DNA of 64,000 bases from Catenuloplanes indicus (GTDB taxonomy: Bacteria; Actinomycetota; Actinomycetes; Mycobacteriales; Micromonosporaceae), in the NCBI RefSeq assembly GCF_030813715.1, contig NZ_JAUSUZ010000001.1, forward strand, positions 6,634,001 to 6,698,000. The letters run 5' to 3'. The position numbers and the translations under genes are program-made. The notes under the pieces are model-generated. The model searched no databases. It saw nothing but the letters and a program-made list of their open reading frames with translations, and had not been told where the DNA came from. Shown here in pieces: positions 35,301 to 42,529 of the stretch; the stretch's first letter is position 1, and each line of letters begins with the position of its first letter.

Positions 35301-37051
35301 AGGATCCGTTCGGCAACCCGCGTGGTTCCGCCGCGATGACCGCCAACATGCAGACCGGCGCCGGGTTCGTCGGTGCCGGAAGGGACGACGCATCCGGTTA
35401 CACCCGGCTCGGGGCGCGGCTCTACGATCCGGCGATCGGACGCTTCATGTCCGCTGACCCGATCGTCGACCTGCAGGATCCGATCCAGTCGAACGGATAC
35501 GCGTACGCGCACAACAACCCGGTTACCTACTCGGACAAGTCCGGGCTGTCCGTCTCGCTGACCCCGTCGGAGATGGCGGCGGCGCTTGCCGGCGCCGGGC
35601 TGTCCGCAGCCCAGGTCTCCCAGGCTCAGGCGACGATGAACCAGTCGCTGATGTCGGTGATCCTCTCGGCCGCCTGGGGCGTCCTGGCCGAATTCATCGG
35701 CATCAATGACGCGATCGGCTGCTTCGGCGGCGACATGTGGGCCTGCGGGAGCCTGATCATCGGGGCCATCCCGTGGGGCAAGGTCGCGAAGATCCCGGGT
35801 GTGATCAAGGCGGTCAACCGGACCATCAACGCCATCCAGGCGTGGATCACGGCCAAGAAGACGGCCGAACGGGTGCTGGCCGCGGCGAAGATCGCCACCA
35901 ACCAGGCGCTCGCCGCCAAGAAGGCGGCGATCGAACGAGCGAAGAAGGCCGCGGAGGCGGCTCGCAAGAAGGCCGCCGAGAAGGCCAACACGACGAGCAA
36001 CAAGGCGGTCAACGAGGCCAAGAAGACCGGTGCGCCCGTCCACAAGGACGCCCAGGCGAAGGCGGCGCCGAAGTCGTCGTCCGCAGCCGGCGCAAGACCC
36101 GCCGCTGGCAAGACCCAGTCGTCGAAGCCCAGCGGCAGAGAAGGCGGTGCTTCCCGGGCAAAGGGCGGCACCAGCGGCGACAGCGGCGCGGGCCGGGCCG
36201 GTGGCGGCAGCTGTAAGACCAATAGCTTCATCCCCGGCACCCAGGTGCTGATGGCGGACGGATCGGCAAAGCCGATTGAGGACGTCAGGCCCGGCGACGA
36301 GGTGCGTGCCACCGACCCGAACACGGGTGAGACCACGACCCGGACGGTCACGGCCACCATCACCGGCGAGGGGGTCAAAAAGCTGGTCAAGGTCGTCGTC
36401 GACACCGACGGTGACCGGGGCACGGCGAGTGCTGAGGTCACCGCGACCGACGGCCACCCGTTCTGGGTGCCGGAACTCGGCGAGTGGATCGATGCGGCCT
36501 CCCTGCAGACCGGTCAGTGGCTGCAGACAGGCTCGGGCTCATGGGTGCAGATCGCCGCGGTCGAGCGCTGGACGGTGCCGGACGCCACCGTGCACAACCT
36601 GACGGTCGGCGAGGTCCACACCTATTACGTGCTCGCCGACGCCGAATCGGTCCTCGTACACAACTGCGGGCTGGCGGAGATCGCGGCGGACCATCGCACC
36701 AATGCGAACGGCGGGCTGGGTGTCAAGGAAGGTAAGAACATCGCCGTCATGCACACGCAGATCGACGGGCAGTCGCCAACGGTGGGAGTGGCGACCAGCG
36801 GCAAGCATGTCAACCCCGGTGAGGTGGGCATGCCCAAGACCAGGCAATTCGTGCCGCCGAACCCGTCGAGGCAATTCGATTCCGAGGTGTTCCTCTTCGA
36901 GGATCTTGCCACCCGTCTCACTCCGACATCTACCGGAACCGTCAATCTCTACTCGGAGCGGATAGTCTGTCCCAGTTGTGGAGACGTCATCGATCAGTTC
37001 AAGGCGAGATTCCCTGGCATCAAGGTCAATATCACGACCGGGCAGGACTGA
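29330..37051 (+). CDS. RHS-repeat polymorphic toxin: ricin-B insert, Hint domain, deaminase-type toxin
   Basis: 2573 residues. In order: signal peptide (about 1-45); SpvB/RHS head including VTVPQTGGGMAPQINLGYSS near 320; a long series of YD repeats; an inserted ricin-B lectin-like unit at about 1765-1900 (KCLDLQSG, WCVQPSA, LCLAVKDG); and the RHS core end LGARLYDPAIGRFMSADP near 2030. A hydrophobic/pretoxin stretch and a Lys/Ala-rich helix (about 2165-2235) follow. A Hint autoprotease runs from C2295 (CKTNSFIPGTQVLMADG) to VHN before C2446. The C-terminal 128 residues carry DSE (2517-2519) and CPSC (2547-2550), matching BURPS668_1122-like toxin deaminases. The RHS shell should encapsulate the toxin and Hint cleavage should free it. 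GGGGAG supports the ATG. Confidence 0.9.
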   Translation: MHGGMGPLWPRKRGRRWSRPARATLIALLSTTLVVAGTGTQGLAVPPSGADRNQQVDLPPLPETAPVDQDESADQTLEPAPEVPVDPYAPTNVAPWSEGTGTVDLTDVDPGELVKVADLPVSLGVPQGVEPEALDGQWTVDLAAPEASQDAGVPGLIMKLSAPATADPAASVALSVDYTTFADLYGPQAADRFGLMLLPDCVYDAVGTGDCAPSEGEEEPAEPTQLLSSEVTVAPAAANARSASGSSAERRIVTGTVPVSGLLAAPAPNAGARAAAAADAGGVVGALDTGASVSGDFTATPLLSSGSWAAGSSSGAFTYSYQVTVPQTGGGMAPQINLGYSSQSVDGRTSSTNNQASWIGDGWDYSAGQITRTYAGCRHDSKKAGSNNAKHKTGDMCWGSQNATLSLGGTTTELVYANGTWTTANGDGSKIEQKFDTSRGNGDKNGEYWIVTTRDGTRYHFGLNKLPGWTDGKAVTNSVLTMPVYSNHAGEPCYNSEWTKSWCTEAWRWSLDYVEDLQGNAMSFWWTKEDKGYYARNFNWKAPVSYDRAGYLSRIDYGQRKDSIFTATAPASVSFSVAERCYAEGSLTCSAENFKSKDPGKYRIWYDTPADLRCEAKKMCWNAAPTFWSTKRLDKITTSALRVSGSTTRQVVDEYKLDQTFPVLKTGPNTALWLKSITRTGYGLNTAANEHITLNAVKFESNTEDMPNRVKNDNRPGFSRLRIGRVINEYGGETVINYKKPEGDCATGTGLPGKTDTAALKNNTRLCYPSYWHPDPEAEQIDWFHKYVVDSVEELPNVDGSSNTVTRYQYNGAGWKLAEQEFTKKSTRTYSQFAGFQQLTVLTGADEPDFGGKASKSVTRYFRGMGDDVSMKDIAGVEIAKDREPFAGRIAEELTYPTATSDTATEWLTRSVTVPAAQELARRNRDDGLSPLIAWRVTEPRAISYTRSSGTGDDTRTLRVLETKTTYDTVYGLPTLVEFAGDTGKAGDETCTKLEYLHREDKNLIGLSKQVLVLPTLCGASPDFSDLKKLSSAARTAYDSAGYGVALTATTRGLASQTFSLKADSTGFQSDGTTGFDAMGRVTSTTDVDGKTSTITYEPASGQAFKITEKNSLGHEQIKEIEPGRGVSVRVTDANKLVSVSSYDALGRLVSGWAPGRTPSATTLPDFQATYSTKAGEIPYVTTLTRGHDNKLQSSITFFDGLGRERQSQEEAIGGGRLITDTLYNGSGEVWQTNNAYYTTRSPEPKLFWPDADTAVPNATRYTYDGLGRVLTEMPVLNGADKPDRATRYEYGADWSTVINPAGAPSYRVFSDANGLTTRIDTFKDGNRAAFTSLRYEFDDRGQMVKASHGSNAGKQWSWTYDQRGRMVTATDPETGTTTTTYDHQDRPLTTTNARGVTLWNGYDQLSRPTQQRLGDANGTLLASYTYDTAARGIGLPASVTRYTDGLPYTQAIGGFTTDYQPTSTTLTLPESIANEWGLKPTYTYSYDYTDTGLPETMQMPAVGGFPAEKLLVRYTKDGLPLTVSGQDWYGSETAYSPYGQVLRSTMGTHPYRVWAQSTYDEASGALTAQQVYRENAGNKALVGGNLASNREYSYDPAGNVTAIRERADGIAERQCFTYDGIGQLTKAWTAKDQQACHAGPANADGTNNIAPGQDLSGYWQEYGYDDLGNRKWVANKDITGDRAKDVATEYSYGKADGSQPGTLTKIKKRYTTPEGAEVAAEAERLYEVTGETKTVTSLDTGDKQELSWTYDGQIERITGQGESGKTAYYGLGDKCLDLQSGLAQAGQPLQLYACNASIAQKWTFKAVPNQNDPNLGTLSGYDSWCVQPSANTAGSAVGMQKCDRSAAQRLKRNASGQLTHVASGLCLAVKDGTNANSTPIVLAACDAAAAGQKWDPQNHTRYIYGPSGTPLLSIQGKQATLDLGEAQVTVNRGGGLVKTHRGYATPGGSILRYAYGAGGSSLVAIATDQQGTPSAEIVLKEGMETRIRKQDPFGNPRGSAAMTANMQTGAGFVGAGRDDASGYTRLGARLYDPAIGRFMSADPIVDLQDPIQSNGYAYAHNNPVTYSDKSGLSVSLTPSEMAAALAGAGLSAAQVSQAQATMNQSLMSVILSAAWGVLAEFIGINDAIGCFGGDMWACGSLIIGAIPWGKVAKIPGVIKAVNRTINAIQAWITAKKTAERVLAAAKIATNQALAAKKAAIERAKKAAEAARKKAAEKANTTSNKAVNEAKKTGAPVHKDAQAKAAPKSSSAAGARPAAGKTQSSKPSGREGGASRAKGGTSGDSGAGRAGGGSCKTNSFIPGTQVLMADGSAKPIEDVRPGDEVRATDPNTGETTTRTVTATITGEGVKKLVKVVVDTDGDRGTASAEVTATDGHPFWVPELGEWIDAASLQTGQWLQTGSGSWVQIAAVERWTVPDATVHNLTVGEVHTYYVLADAESVLVHNCGLAEIAADHRTNANGGLGVKEGKNIAVMHTQIDGQSPTVGVATSGKHVNPGEVGMPKTRQFVPPNPSRQFDSEVFLFEDLATRLTPTSTGTVNLYSERIVCPSCGDVIDQFKARFPGIKVNITTGQD

Positions 37052-37054
37052 GCA

Positions 37055-37498
37055 ATGCACTCAATTTCTGAGCTGGCGGATCTGATTCGTCGCGAGGATC
37101 CCGAAGCTGTGCGAGGTGTGACGGCGCAGCAGGTCGCCGAGATCCAGGAGGCGTGGGGCGTCCCGCAGCTGCCGGCGGTGTATGTGGATTTCCTTACCCA
37201 CATGGGGTTCGGAGCGGGCAGGGTGCTTCGCGGTACCGACGCGTTCTTCCCGGCCGTGCGCCAGATGAAAAAGTGGGGAGACGATTTCTTCCACGAGAAC
37301 TCAGGAATTTCGCGGCCGGGCGAGGCAGTTGTGTTCGCAATGCATCAGGGCTATCTCGTCTACTGGATGTCGGATATTTCATCGCCCGACCCTGAAGTTG
37401 TGCTCTGCGCGGAAGGCGACCCGTCGCCATCGCGCGTCTGGCCTTCTTTCACGGCTTTCCTCAACTCGCACTACGAGGATGAGCCGGGGGTGAAATAG
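37055..37498 (+). CDS. SMI1/KNR4-family immunity protein
   Basis: 147 residues, starting 3 bases after the toxin stop. The pattern fits SMI1/KNR4 (SUKH) proteins: an N-terminal helix, EIQEAWGVPQLPAVYVDFLTHMGFGAG, then GEAVVFAMHQGYLVYWMSD and the C-terminal WPSFTAFLNSHY. SUKH proteins are common immunity partners of contact-dependent toxins and would bind and neutralise the deaminase domain in the producer. Together with the toxin tip its codon use is visibly less GC-biased than its neighbours, as expected for an exchanged toxin-immunity cassette. Confidence 0.85.
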   Translation: MHSISELADLIRREDPEAVRGVTAQQVAEIQEAWGVPQLPAVYVDFLTHMGFGAGRVLRGTDAFFPAVRQMKKWGDDFFHENSGISRPGEAVVFAMHQGYLVYWMSDISSPDPEVVLCAEGDPSPSRVWPSFTAFLNSHYEDEPGVK

Positions 37499-37538
37499 GC
37501 GCCTTCCCGGTTGGTCGTCCGGAAGGATTGATATTGTG

Positions 37539-37572
37539 AGCGGGAGCCGGATCGCGAGATCCGGCTCCCGCT
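37539..37572. terminator. Strong hairpin after the toxin-immunity pair
   Basis: A perfect 15-bp stem (AGCGGGAGCCGGATC with 37558-37572) closes a GCGA tetraloop. It is 40 bases after the immunity stop and upstream of the convergent GNAT gene end; it probably terminates from both sides. Confidence 0.75.
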
Positions 37573-37736
37573 GTCGTTCGTCAACAGTGCAGCGAGGCAC
37601 GCTGGAGGGAATCGACGGCAGTCGTGTGCATGACGACCCTCGGGCTGCCCTGTCGACTCTGTTCGCCTTTCCTCCGGACGGTCAGGAGAGGCGACGGATA
37701 GATACGAACGATTCGGCCGTAGTAGTTCTCCGAGCG

Positions 37737-38297
37737 CTACTCCATCGGCGAGAGGGGAATTGCCGGACGTGCATCGGTTGGGGCGGAATGGAGGTCCCGC
37801 TCGAAGAAACGCCAGTGCTGCCGCATGTGCGCCGGGATCTCCGTCTCCTCGTAGGGGCCGCGCTCGACGAAGCCACGCGACAGGTAGAGGCGCTGTGCGT
37901 CGGTCATGAAACGGCAGGTGTCGAGCCGGATCGTGGTCGCGCCGAGCGTGCCGTGGGCCTCGGTGAGCAGCCGATCCAGCAGCGCGGCGCCGAGTCCGAG
38001 GCCGCGGCCGCGCGGGTCCACGTACATCCGCTTGACCTCGGCCATCTCAGGGGTGAGCGTGCGCAGCGCGGCGACGCCTACCGGCTCACCGTCGCGTTCC
38101 GCGACGATCAGAAGCCCTTTCGGCGGTACGAACGAGGGCAGCGATTCCCGGATGGCGCTCAGGTCGGTGGGGGAGTCCTCGACGCCGTACTCCTCGCGCA
38201 GCCGTCCCACGGCCCAGCTTAGATAGTCGCTCATCAGTGCGGTTACCGCGTCCGAGTCGGTGCTGAGATCTGCGTGGCGAAGGATGGTGGCGCTCAT
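37737..38297 (-). CDS. GNAT-family N-acetyltransferase
   Basis: 186 residues. Acetyl-CoA-binding motif A is clear (EVKRMYVDPRGRGLGLGAALLDRLL), followed by TIRLDTCRFMTDAQRLYLSRGF, typical of GNATs acting on small molecules or amino-terminal groups. The substrate is unknown. The gene lies 21 bases downstream of a universal stress protein gene on the same strand. Confidence 0.88.
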   Translation of the reverse strand: MSATILRHADLSTDSDAVTALMSDYLSWAVGRLREEYGVEDSPTDLSAIRESLPSFVPPKGLLIVAERDGEPVGVAALRTLTPEMAEVKRMYVDPRGRGLGLGAALLDRLLTEAHGTLGATTIRLDTCRFMTDAQRLYLSRGFVERGPYEETEIPAHMRQHWRFFERDLHSAPTDARPAIPLSPME

Positions 38298-38318
38298 GAC
38301 CCGAAGCCTAGAACGGTC

Positions 38319-38765
38319 TCAAGGTACGACGGTGACCGGCCATTTCGCGGTCCGGACCAGCCGTATCGCGACCGACCCGGCCAGCCGGCGCCCGAGCCCG
38401 GCGGAGGCGCCCACGATGATCCCGCTGGCCTTGACCTCCGTGGCGACCTCGCCCAGCACGCGCAGCGGATCGCCCGGCCGGACCACCAGGCGTGCGTCGA
38501 CGCCCCACTCGCGGGCCTGCTGGTCGAGCATCTCCAGTAGCTCGGACTCGACCTCGCCCTGCGCCTCGACCAGGGCCTGCACGGCCGTCCCGCCGAAGGT
38601 GAGGAACGCGCCGGGCTCGCGCCGGACGTAGACCGCGAAGAGCCGCGCGCGCTGCCGCCGGGCGAGACCGAGGGCGTAAGCGGCGGCGCGCAGTGAGCTC
38701 TCGGAGCCGTCGACGCCGACGACCAGGGCCGACGGGCCGTCGGTGCCGAGTTCGAAAGCGCCCAC
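38319..38765 (-). CDS. Universal stress protein (UspA family)
   Basis: 148 residues, one Usp domain. It has the N-terminal strand ALVVGVDGSESSLRAAAYALGLA and the C-terminal nucleotide-binding loop IIVGASAGLGRRLAGSVAIRLVRTAKWPVTVVP, close to the ATP-binding G-2x-G-9x-G(S/T) pattern. GTG start. Such proteins are induced in dormancy, oxygen limitation or stress; the exact role is not known. Confidence 0.9.
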   Translation of the reverse strand: MGAFELGTDGPSALVVGVDGSESSLRAAAYALGLARRQRARLFAVYVRREPGAFLTFGGTAVQALVEAQGEVESELLEMLDQQAREWGVDARLVVRPGDPLRVLGEVATEVKASGIIVGASAGLGRRLAGSVAIRLVRTAKWPVTVVP

Positions 38766-38811
38766 GATCGCGGCCTCCTGGCTGTGCCGAAAGTAGGCGC
38801 GATTCTATGGC

Positions 38812-38845
38812 GACGGCCCGGGGAACGCGATATCCCCGGGCCGTC
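38812..38845 (-). terminator. Terminator hairpin after araA
   Basis: A perfect 13-bp stem (GACGGCCCGGGGA with 38833-38845) and an 8-base loop, 13 bases downstream of the araA stop on the minus strand. No clear T-tract. Confidence 0.7.
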
Positions 38846-38858
38846 ACCGAAACAAGAC

Positions 38859-40349
38859 CTACAGCGCCCGCGCGAGGCGGTAGTAGGCGCTGTTCCAGCG
38901 GACGCGGTCGGCGAAGTCGTGCGTGGTGGTGTTGCCGTCGATCAGCAGCAGTTCGGTCTGCAGCATCGTGGCGAAGTCGCGCAGCGTCTCCGTACCGATG
39001 GCCTGGGTGAGCACCGTGTGGTGCGGGCCGCCCGCGGTCAGCCAGCACTCGGCGGAGGTGGACAGCGACGGCGCCGGCTTCCAGACCGCGCGGGCGACCG
39101 GCAGCTTGGGCAGCGGCTCGTCCGGCGCGGTCACCTCGATCTCGTTCGCGACCAGCCGGAAGCGGTCGCCGAGGTCGGCCAGGCCGACCACGATGCCGGC
39201 GCCGGGGGCGGCGTCGAAGACCATCCGGACCGGGTCCTCGCGGCCGCCGATGCCGAGCGGGTGGATCTCCAGGCGGGGCTTCGCGGACGCGATGGTCGGG
39301 CAGACCTCCAGCATGTGCGCACCGAGGATCTTCGGCTCGCCGGGGCCGAAATGGTACGTGTAGTCCTCCATGAACGAGGTGCCGCGGCCGGTGCCGGTGC
39401 CCATCGCCTTGAACGTGGCGACCAGCACGGACGTCTTCCAGTCGCCCTCGCCGCCGAAGCCGTAGCCGTCCGCCATCAGCCGCTGCACCGCGAGGCCGGG
39501 GAGCTGGCGCAGGCCGCCGAGGTCCTCGAAGTTCGTGGTGAACGCGCCGAAGTCACCCTCGGTGAGGAACGTGCGCAGACCGGCCTCGATCCGGGCCGCG
39601 TAGCGCAGCGACTCGTGCCGCTCGCCGCCGACGGCCAGCTCCGGCGCGATCTCGTAGGTGTCGGCGTACTCGCCGATCAGCGCGTCGATCTCCTTGTCCG
39701 AGGCGCCGTCGACGACCTCGACCAGATCGTTCACACCGTACGTGTTGACCGAGACACCGAACTGCAGCTCGGCCTCGACCTTGTCACCCTCGGTCACCGC
39801 GACGTTGCGCATGTTGTCGCCGAACCGGGCCAGCCGCAGGCTGCGCAGCTTCGTGACACCGGCCGCGGCCCGGATCCACTCGTCCACCCGGCGGACCACC
39901 GTCGGGTCGGACGCGTGCCCGGCGATCGTCTTGCGCGGCACGCCGAGCCGGGCCTGGATGAAGCCGAACTCGCGGTCGCCGTGCGCGGCCTGGTTCAGGT
40001 TCATGAAATCCATGTCGATGGTCGACCACGGCAGCGACACGTTGTGCTGGGTGTGCAGGTGCAGCAGCGGCTTGCGCAGCGTGTCCAGCCCGGTGATCCA
40101 CATCTTGGCCGGCGAGAACGTGTGCATCCAGGCGATCACGCCGATGCAGTCGCGGTCCGCGTTCGCGTCCAGCATCACCTGGCGGATCGCGCCGGAGTCG
40201 GTCAGGACCGGCTTGCCGACGATCTCGGCGCTCAGCCCGCCGGCGGTCAGCTGGTCCTGGATGTCCCGGCTCTGCGCGGCCACCTGCTCCAGGGTCTCGG
40301 GTCCGTAGAGATGCTGGCTGCCGGTGAGAAACCAGATCTGATGCGTCAT
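38859..40349 (-). CDS. araA: L-arabinose isomerase
   Basis: 496 residues, the family length. It begins [23 protein letters not shown], with [49 protein letters not shown] and [22 protein letters not shown], all highly conserved in AraA; the metal and catalytic Glu/His residues fall in these blocks. It converts L-arabinose to L-ribulose in the cytosol with a divalent metal. AGGAA precedes the ATG. No ribulokinase or ribulose-phosphate epimerase gene is adjacent, so it depends on genes elsewhere. A GTGAGCGCTCAC palindrome lies about 120 bases upstream. Confidence 0.97.
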   Translation of the reverse strand: MTHQIWFLTGSQHLYGPETLEQVAAQSRDIQDQLTAGGLSAEIVGKPVLTDSGAIRQVMLDANADRDCIGVIAWMHTFSPAKMWITGLDTLRKPLLHLHTQHNVSLPWSTIDMDFMNLNQAAHGDREFGFIQARLGVPRKTIAGHASDPTVVRRVDEWIRAAAGVTKLRSLRLARFGDNMRNVAVTEGDKVEAELQFGVSVNTYGVNDLVEVVDGASDKEIDALIGEYADTYEIAPELAVGGERHESLRYAARIEAGLRTFLTEGDFGAFTTNFEDLGGLRQLPGLAVQRLMADGYGFGGEGDWKTSVLVATFKAMGTGTGRGTSFMEDYTYHFGPGEPKILGAHMLEVCPTIASAKPRLEIHPLGIGGREDPVRMVFDAAPGAGIVVGLADLGDRFRLVANEIEVTAPDEPLPKLPVARAVWKPAPSLSTSAECWLTAGGPHHTVLTQAIGTETLRDFATMLQTELLLIDGNTTTHDFADRVRWNSAYYRLARAL

Positions 40350-40468
40350 CGCAGGTTCCTGTCTGCCGTGATCGTGTGGATGGTGGGCTTTCCGCGGAAC
40401 GATACGCACTCCCCGTCGCCGTCCGCAGGGTCATCGGCGGAGGACGCACCGACCCGCGCACGGCGAAA

Positions 40469-40480
40469 GTGAGCGCTCAC
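40469..40480. promoter_or_regulatory. LacI-type operator upstream of araA
   Basis: The perfect 12-bp palindrome GTGAGCGCTCAC is centred on AGCGCT, the usual core of LacI-family sugar-regulator sites. It lies in the 161-base gap between araA (starting at 40349) and the S24-like gene. It is probably the arabinose repressor site; the regulator is not in the adjacent genes. Confidence 0.6.
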
Positions 40481-40510
40481 ATCTTGGATCATGGCACAGC
40501 CCCGTGCGGC

Positions 40511-40858
40511 TCAGGGGGTCCGCGTCTTCCCCGCGGTGCGCGGCCGCCCCCGGCCCGCCACCGCGACGCAGATGCCGTAGACGCGGGCGTGGTTCGTCCA
40601 GCCGTTCACCCGGCCCCGGTTGTTGCCGATCTGCACCCGCCCGTTCGCCGCGTCGACCGCGGACACGAGGTGCAGATAGACCGCGCCGGCCACCCGGGCC
40701 AGCACGATGTCACCGATCTCCACGCGCGCCGGATCCACCGGCGCCACGGTGACCAGGTCGCGGCTGTGGATCAGCGGCACCATCGAATTGCCGGCCGGCC
40801 GGAAGCTCACGGTCGCACCGGCGGCCACCCGCGCAGCCACGCCGTCCAGAACACCCAT
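40511..40858 (-). CDS. Small S24/S26 signal-peptidase-like protein lacking the catalytic Lys
   Basis: 115 residues. It has the S24/S26 beta-fold start with the nucleophile segment FRPAGNSMVPLI (Ser-Met), then VTVAPVDPARVEIGDIVLARVAGAVYLHLVSAVD and RVQIGNNRGRVNGW. In active peptidases a Lys general base lies on the strand that here reads YLHLVSAV, without Lys. There is no membrane segment and no DNA-binding domain. It starts 6 bases after the stop of the response-regulator relic, so it belonged to the kinase-regulator operon. Possibly a non-catalytic binding protein. Confidence 0.7.
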   Translation of the reverse strand: MGVLDGVAARVAAGATVSFRPAGNSMVPLIHSRDLVTVAPVDPARVEIGDIVLARVAGAVYLHLVSAVDAANGRVQIGNNRGRVNGWTNHARVYGICVAVAGRGRPRTAGKTRTP

Positions 40859-40864
40859 CGCGGG

Positions 40865-41547
40865 TCAGCGTGCGCCTCCCGGCCCGGCCGCGCCACCGGA
40901 TGTCGGCGCCACGACCCCACTGCGAAGAGCGATGACCGCCAGCTGGGTACGGTCGCGAGCGCGGAGTTTCGCCAGCAGGCGGCTGACGTAGGTGCGAGCG
41001 GTGGCCGGGCTGATGAACAGCGCGGCCGCGATCTCCGGGTTCGTCTCGCCGAGGCCGACCCGGCCAGGACCTTCAGCTCCCGCTCGGTCAGGCCGGCCAG
41101 CCGCGGGTCCGGCGGCGGGGGCGGGTCCTGGGCGGCCAGCCGATCCATCACGTGCCGGGCCACCGTCGGTGACAGCAGGTTCCCGCCGGCCGCGACGGTG
41201 TGCACGGCGCGGCCCAACTCCTCGGCGCCGGTGTCCTTGAGCAGATAGCCGGCCGCGCCGGCCCGGACCGTGGTGTCGATCTCGCCGGGCTCGTCGAACG
41301 TGGTGAGCACCAGCACGCGCGTGCCGGGCAGCCGGGCGGTGATCTCGGCAGTCGCCTCGACGCCGTCGCCGCCCGGCATGCGCAGGTCCATCAGCACCAC
41401 GTCCGGGCACAGCCGGCAGGCCTCGGTCACGGCCCGGCGCCCGTCGGAGGCCTCGCCGGCCACCTCGATGCCGGAATCGTTGCTGAGCAGCGCGCGCAGC
41501 CCGGCCCGCACCAGAGCCTGGTCGTCGACGATCGAAACCTGGATCAT
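40865..41547 (-). pseudogene. NarL-type response regulator, frameshifted in the HTH linker
   Basis: Starts MIQVSIVDDQALVRAGLRALL; the receiver domain is intact (phospho-Asp in DVVLMDLRMP, Lys in YLLKDTG). After LTERELKVLA the frame breaks near 41055-41070 and the LuxR helix-turn-helix continues in another frame (NPEIAAALFISPATARTYVSRLLAKLRARDRTQLAVIAL) to the stop at 40865. A single-base loss explains it: either a true pseudogene or a sequencing error. The start overlaps the stop of a histidine kinase remnant (ATGA). Confidence 0.8.
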
Positions 41548-41716
41548 GCGGTACGCCCCAGCGGCAGCTCGGCCTGGACGGTGAAGCCCGCGGCGGTGTG
41601 CGCGGTCCGGAGCGTGCCGCCGAGCGCCCGGGCCCGCTCCGCCATCCCGGCCAGCCCGGCGCCGGCACCGGCGATGCCGTGCGGCGGGCCGGCGTCGCCG
41701 TGTCCGGTGTTTCTCG
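41544..41716 (-). pseudogene. C-terminal remnant of a sensor histidine kinase
   Basis: Only the last 55 or so codons remain: the HATPase G-box and C-terminus (RNTGHGDAGPPHGIAGAGAG, LAGMAERARALGGTL, then GFTVQAELPLGRTA). It overlaps the response regulator start by 4 bases, a normal kinase-regulator arrangement. Homology ends abruptly near 41710, exactly where an RHS fragment begins on the opposite strand, so the kinase was truncated by rearrangement. Confidence 0.75.
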
Positions 41717-42529
41717 AAGGCGGACCACGCCACCGCCGACATCGCCTACCACGCGCCGAGCGGCTTCACCGCGACGTTCGTCAACGACGGCGCCGGGAAG
41801 TGGCGCACGCCGCCGGCCATCGACGCGGACCTGACCCGGGACACCGGAACCGGTGAGCTGCGGCTCAAGTTCGACAAGAGCGAGGGCAGCTTCTACTTCG
41901 CGGACTCGACCGGGCGCCTGCTGCGCAGTGTGCACAAGAACAACAACAAGATCACCTTCGGGTACGACGGGGGCGGCAACGTCACCACGGCCACCGACAC
42001 CCAGGGGCGCGTGGTCCGGTTCGCGTACGCGAACGACCGGCTCGCCACGATCACCGACCCGGCGGGGCGCGAGGTCGGACTGACCTACACCACCGCGAAC
42101 AACCTGCAGACCGTCACGGACGCGGCCGGTGGTGTGACCCGATACGACTACACGTCGGACCGGCTGTCGAAGATCACCACGCCGGAGGGGCGGGTCGTCG
42201 ACCTCGGGTACGAGCCGGACACCTCGCGGATGCTCGACTACTACGAGCAGACCAACCCGGGCGGTACGCCGAGCGTGGCGCGGTACACCTTCACGTACCA
42301 CGCCGGGCGGACCGAGGTGACCGACCCGAACGGCTCGGCCACGTCCTCGACCACGGACGGGATCACGACGCATACGTACGAGGTGCGGGACCGGGTCAAG
42401 GAGGTCAAGGACGCGCTCGGGCATAAGCAGGAGCGGAACGCGGCAGGCGACTCGTCGAGGCCGGGCGCGGAGACGCCGGGGGCACCCTCGTGCTACGGCG
42501 GGGCGGCGTGGACGAAGCCGGCTTCCTGA
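41702..42529 (+). pseudogene. Orphan internal fragment of an RHS protein
   Basis: An open frame of about 275 codons without a proper start. From about 41711 it encodes RHS/YD-repeat sequence (SGFTATFVNDGAGKWRTPPA, NNKITFGYDGGGNVTTATDT, GVTRYDYTSDRLSKITTPEG, THTYEVRDRVKEVKDALGHK). Recognisable homology ends near 42435 and the frame runs into unrelated sequence to the stop at 42529. It lacks the core-terminating motif, Hint and toxin. It is not a direct copy of the large RHS gene at 29330, so it derives from a second RHS gene. Confidence 0.8.

Noticed and set aside
41702-42529. A complete second RHS gene
   Set aside because: There is no start, signal peptide, core-terminating motif or toxin; both ends are abrupt, so it is treated as a fragment.
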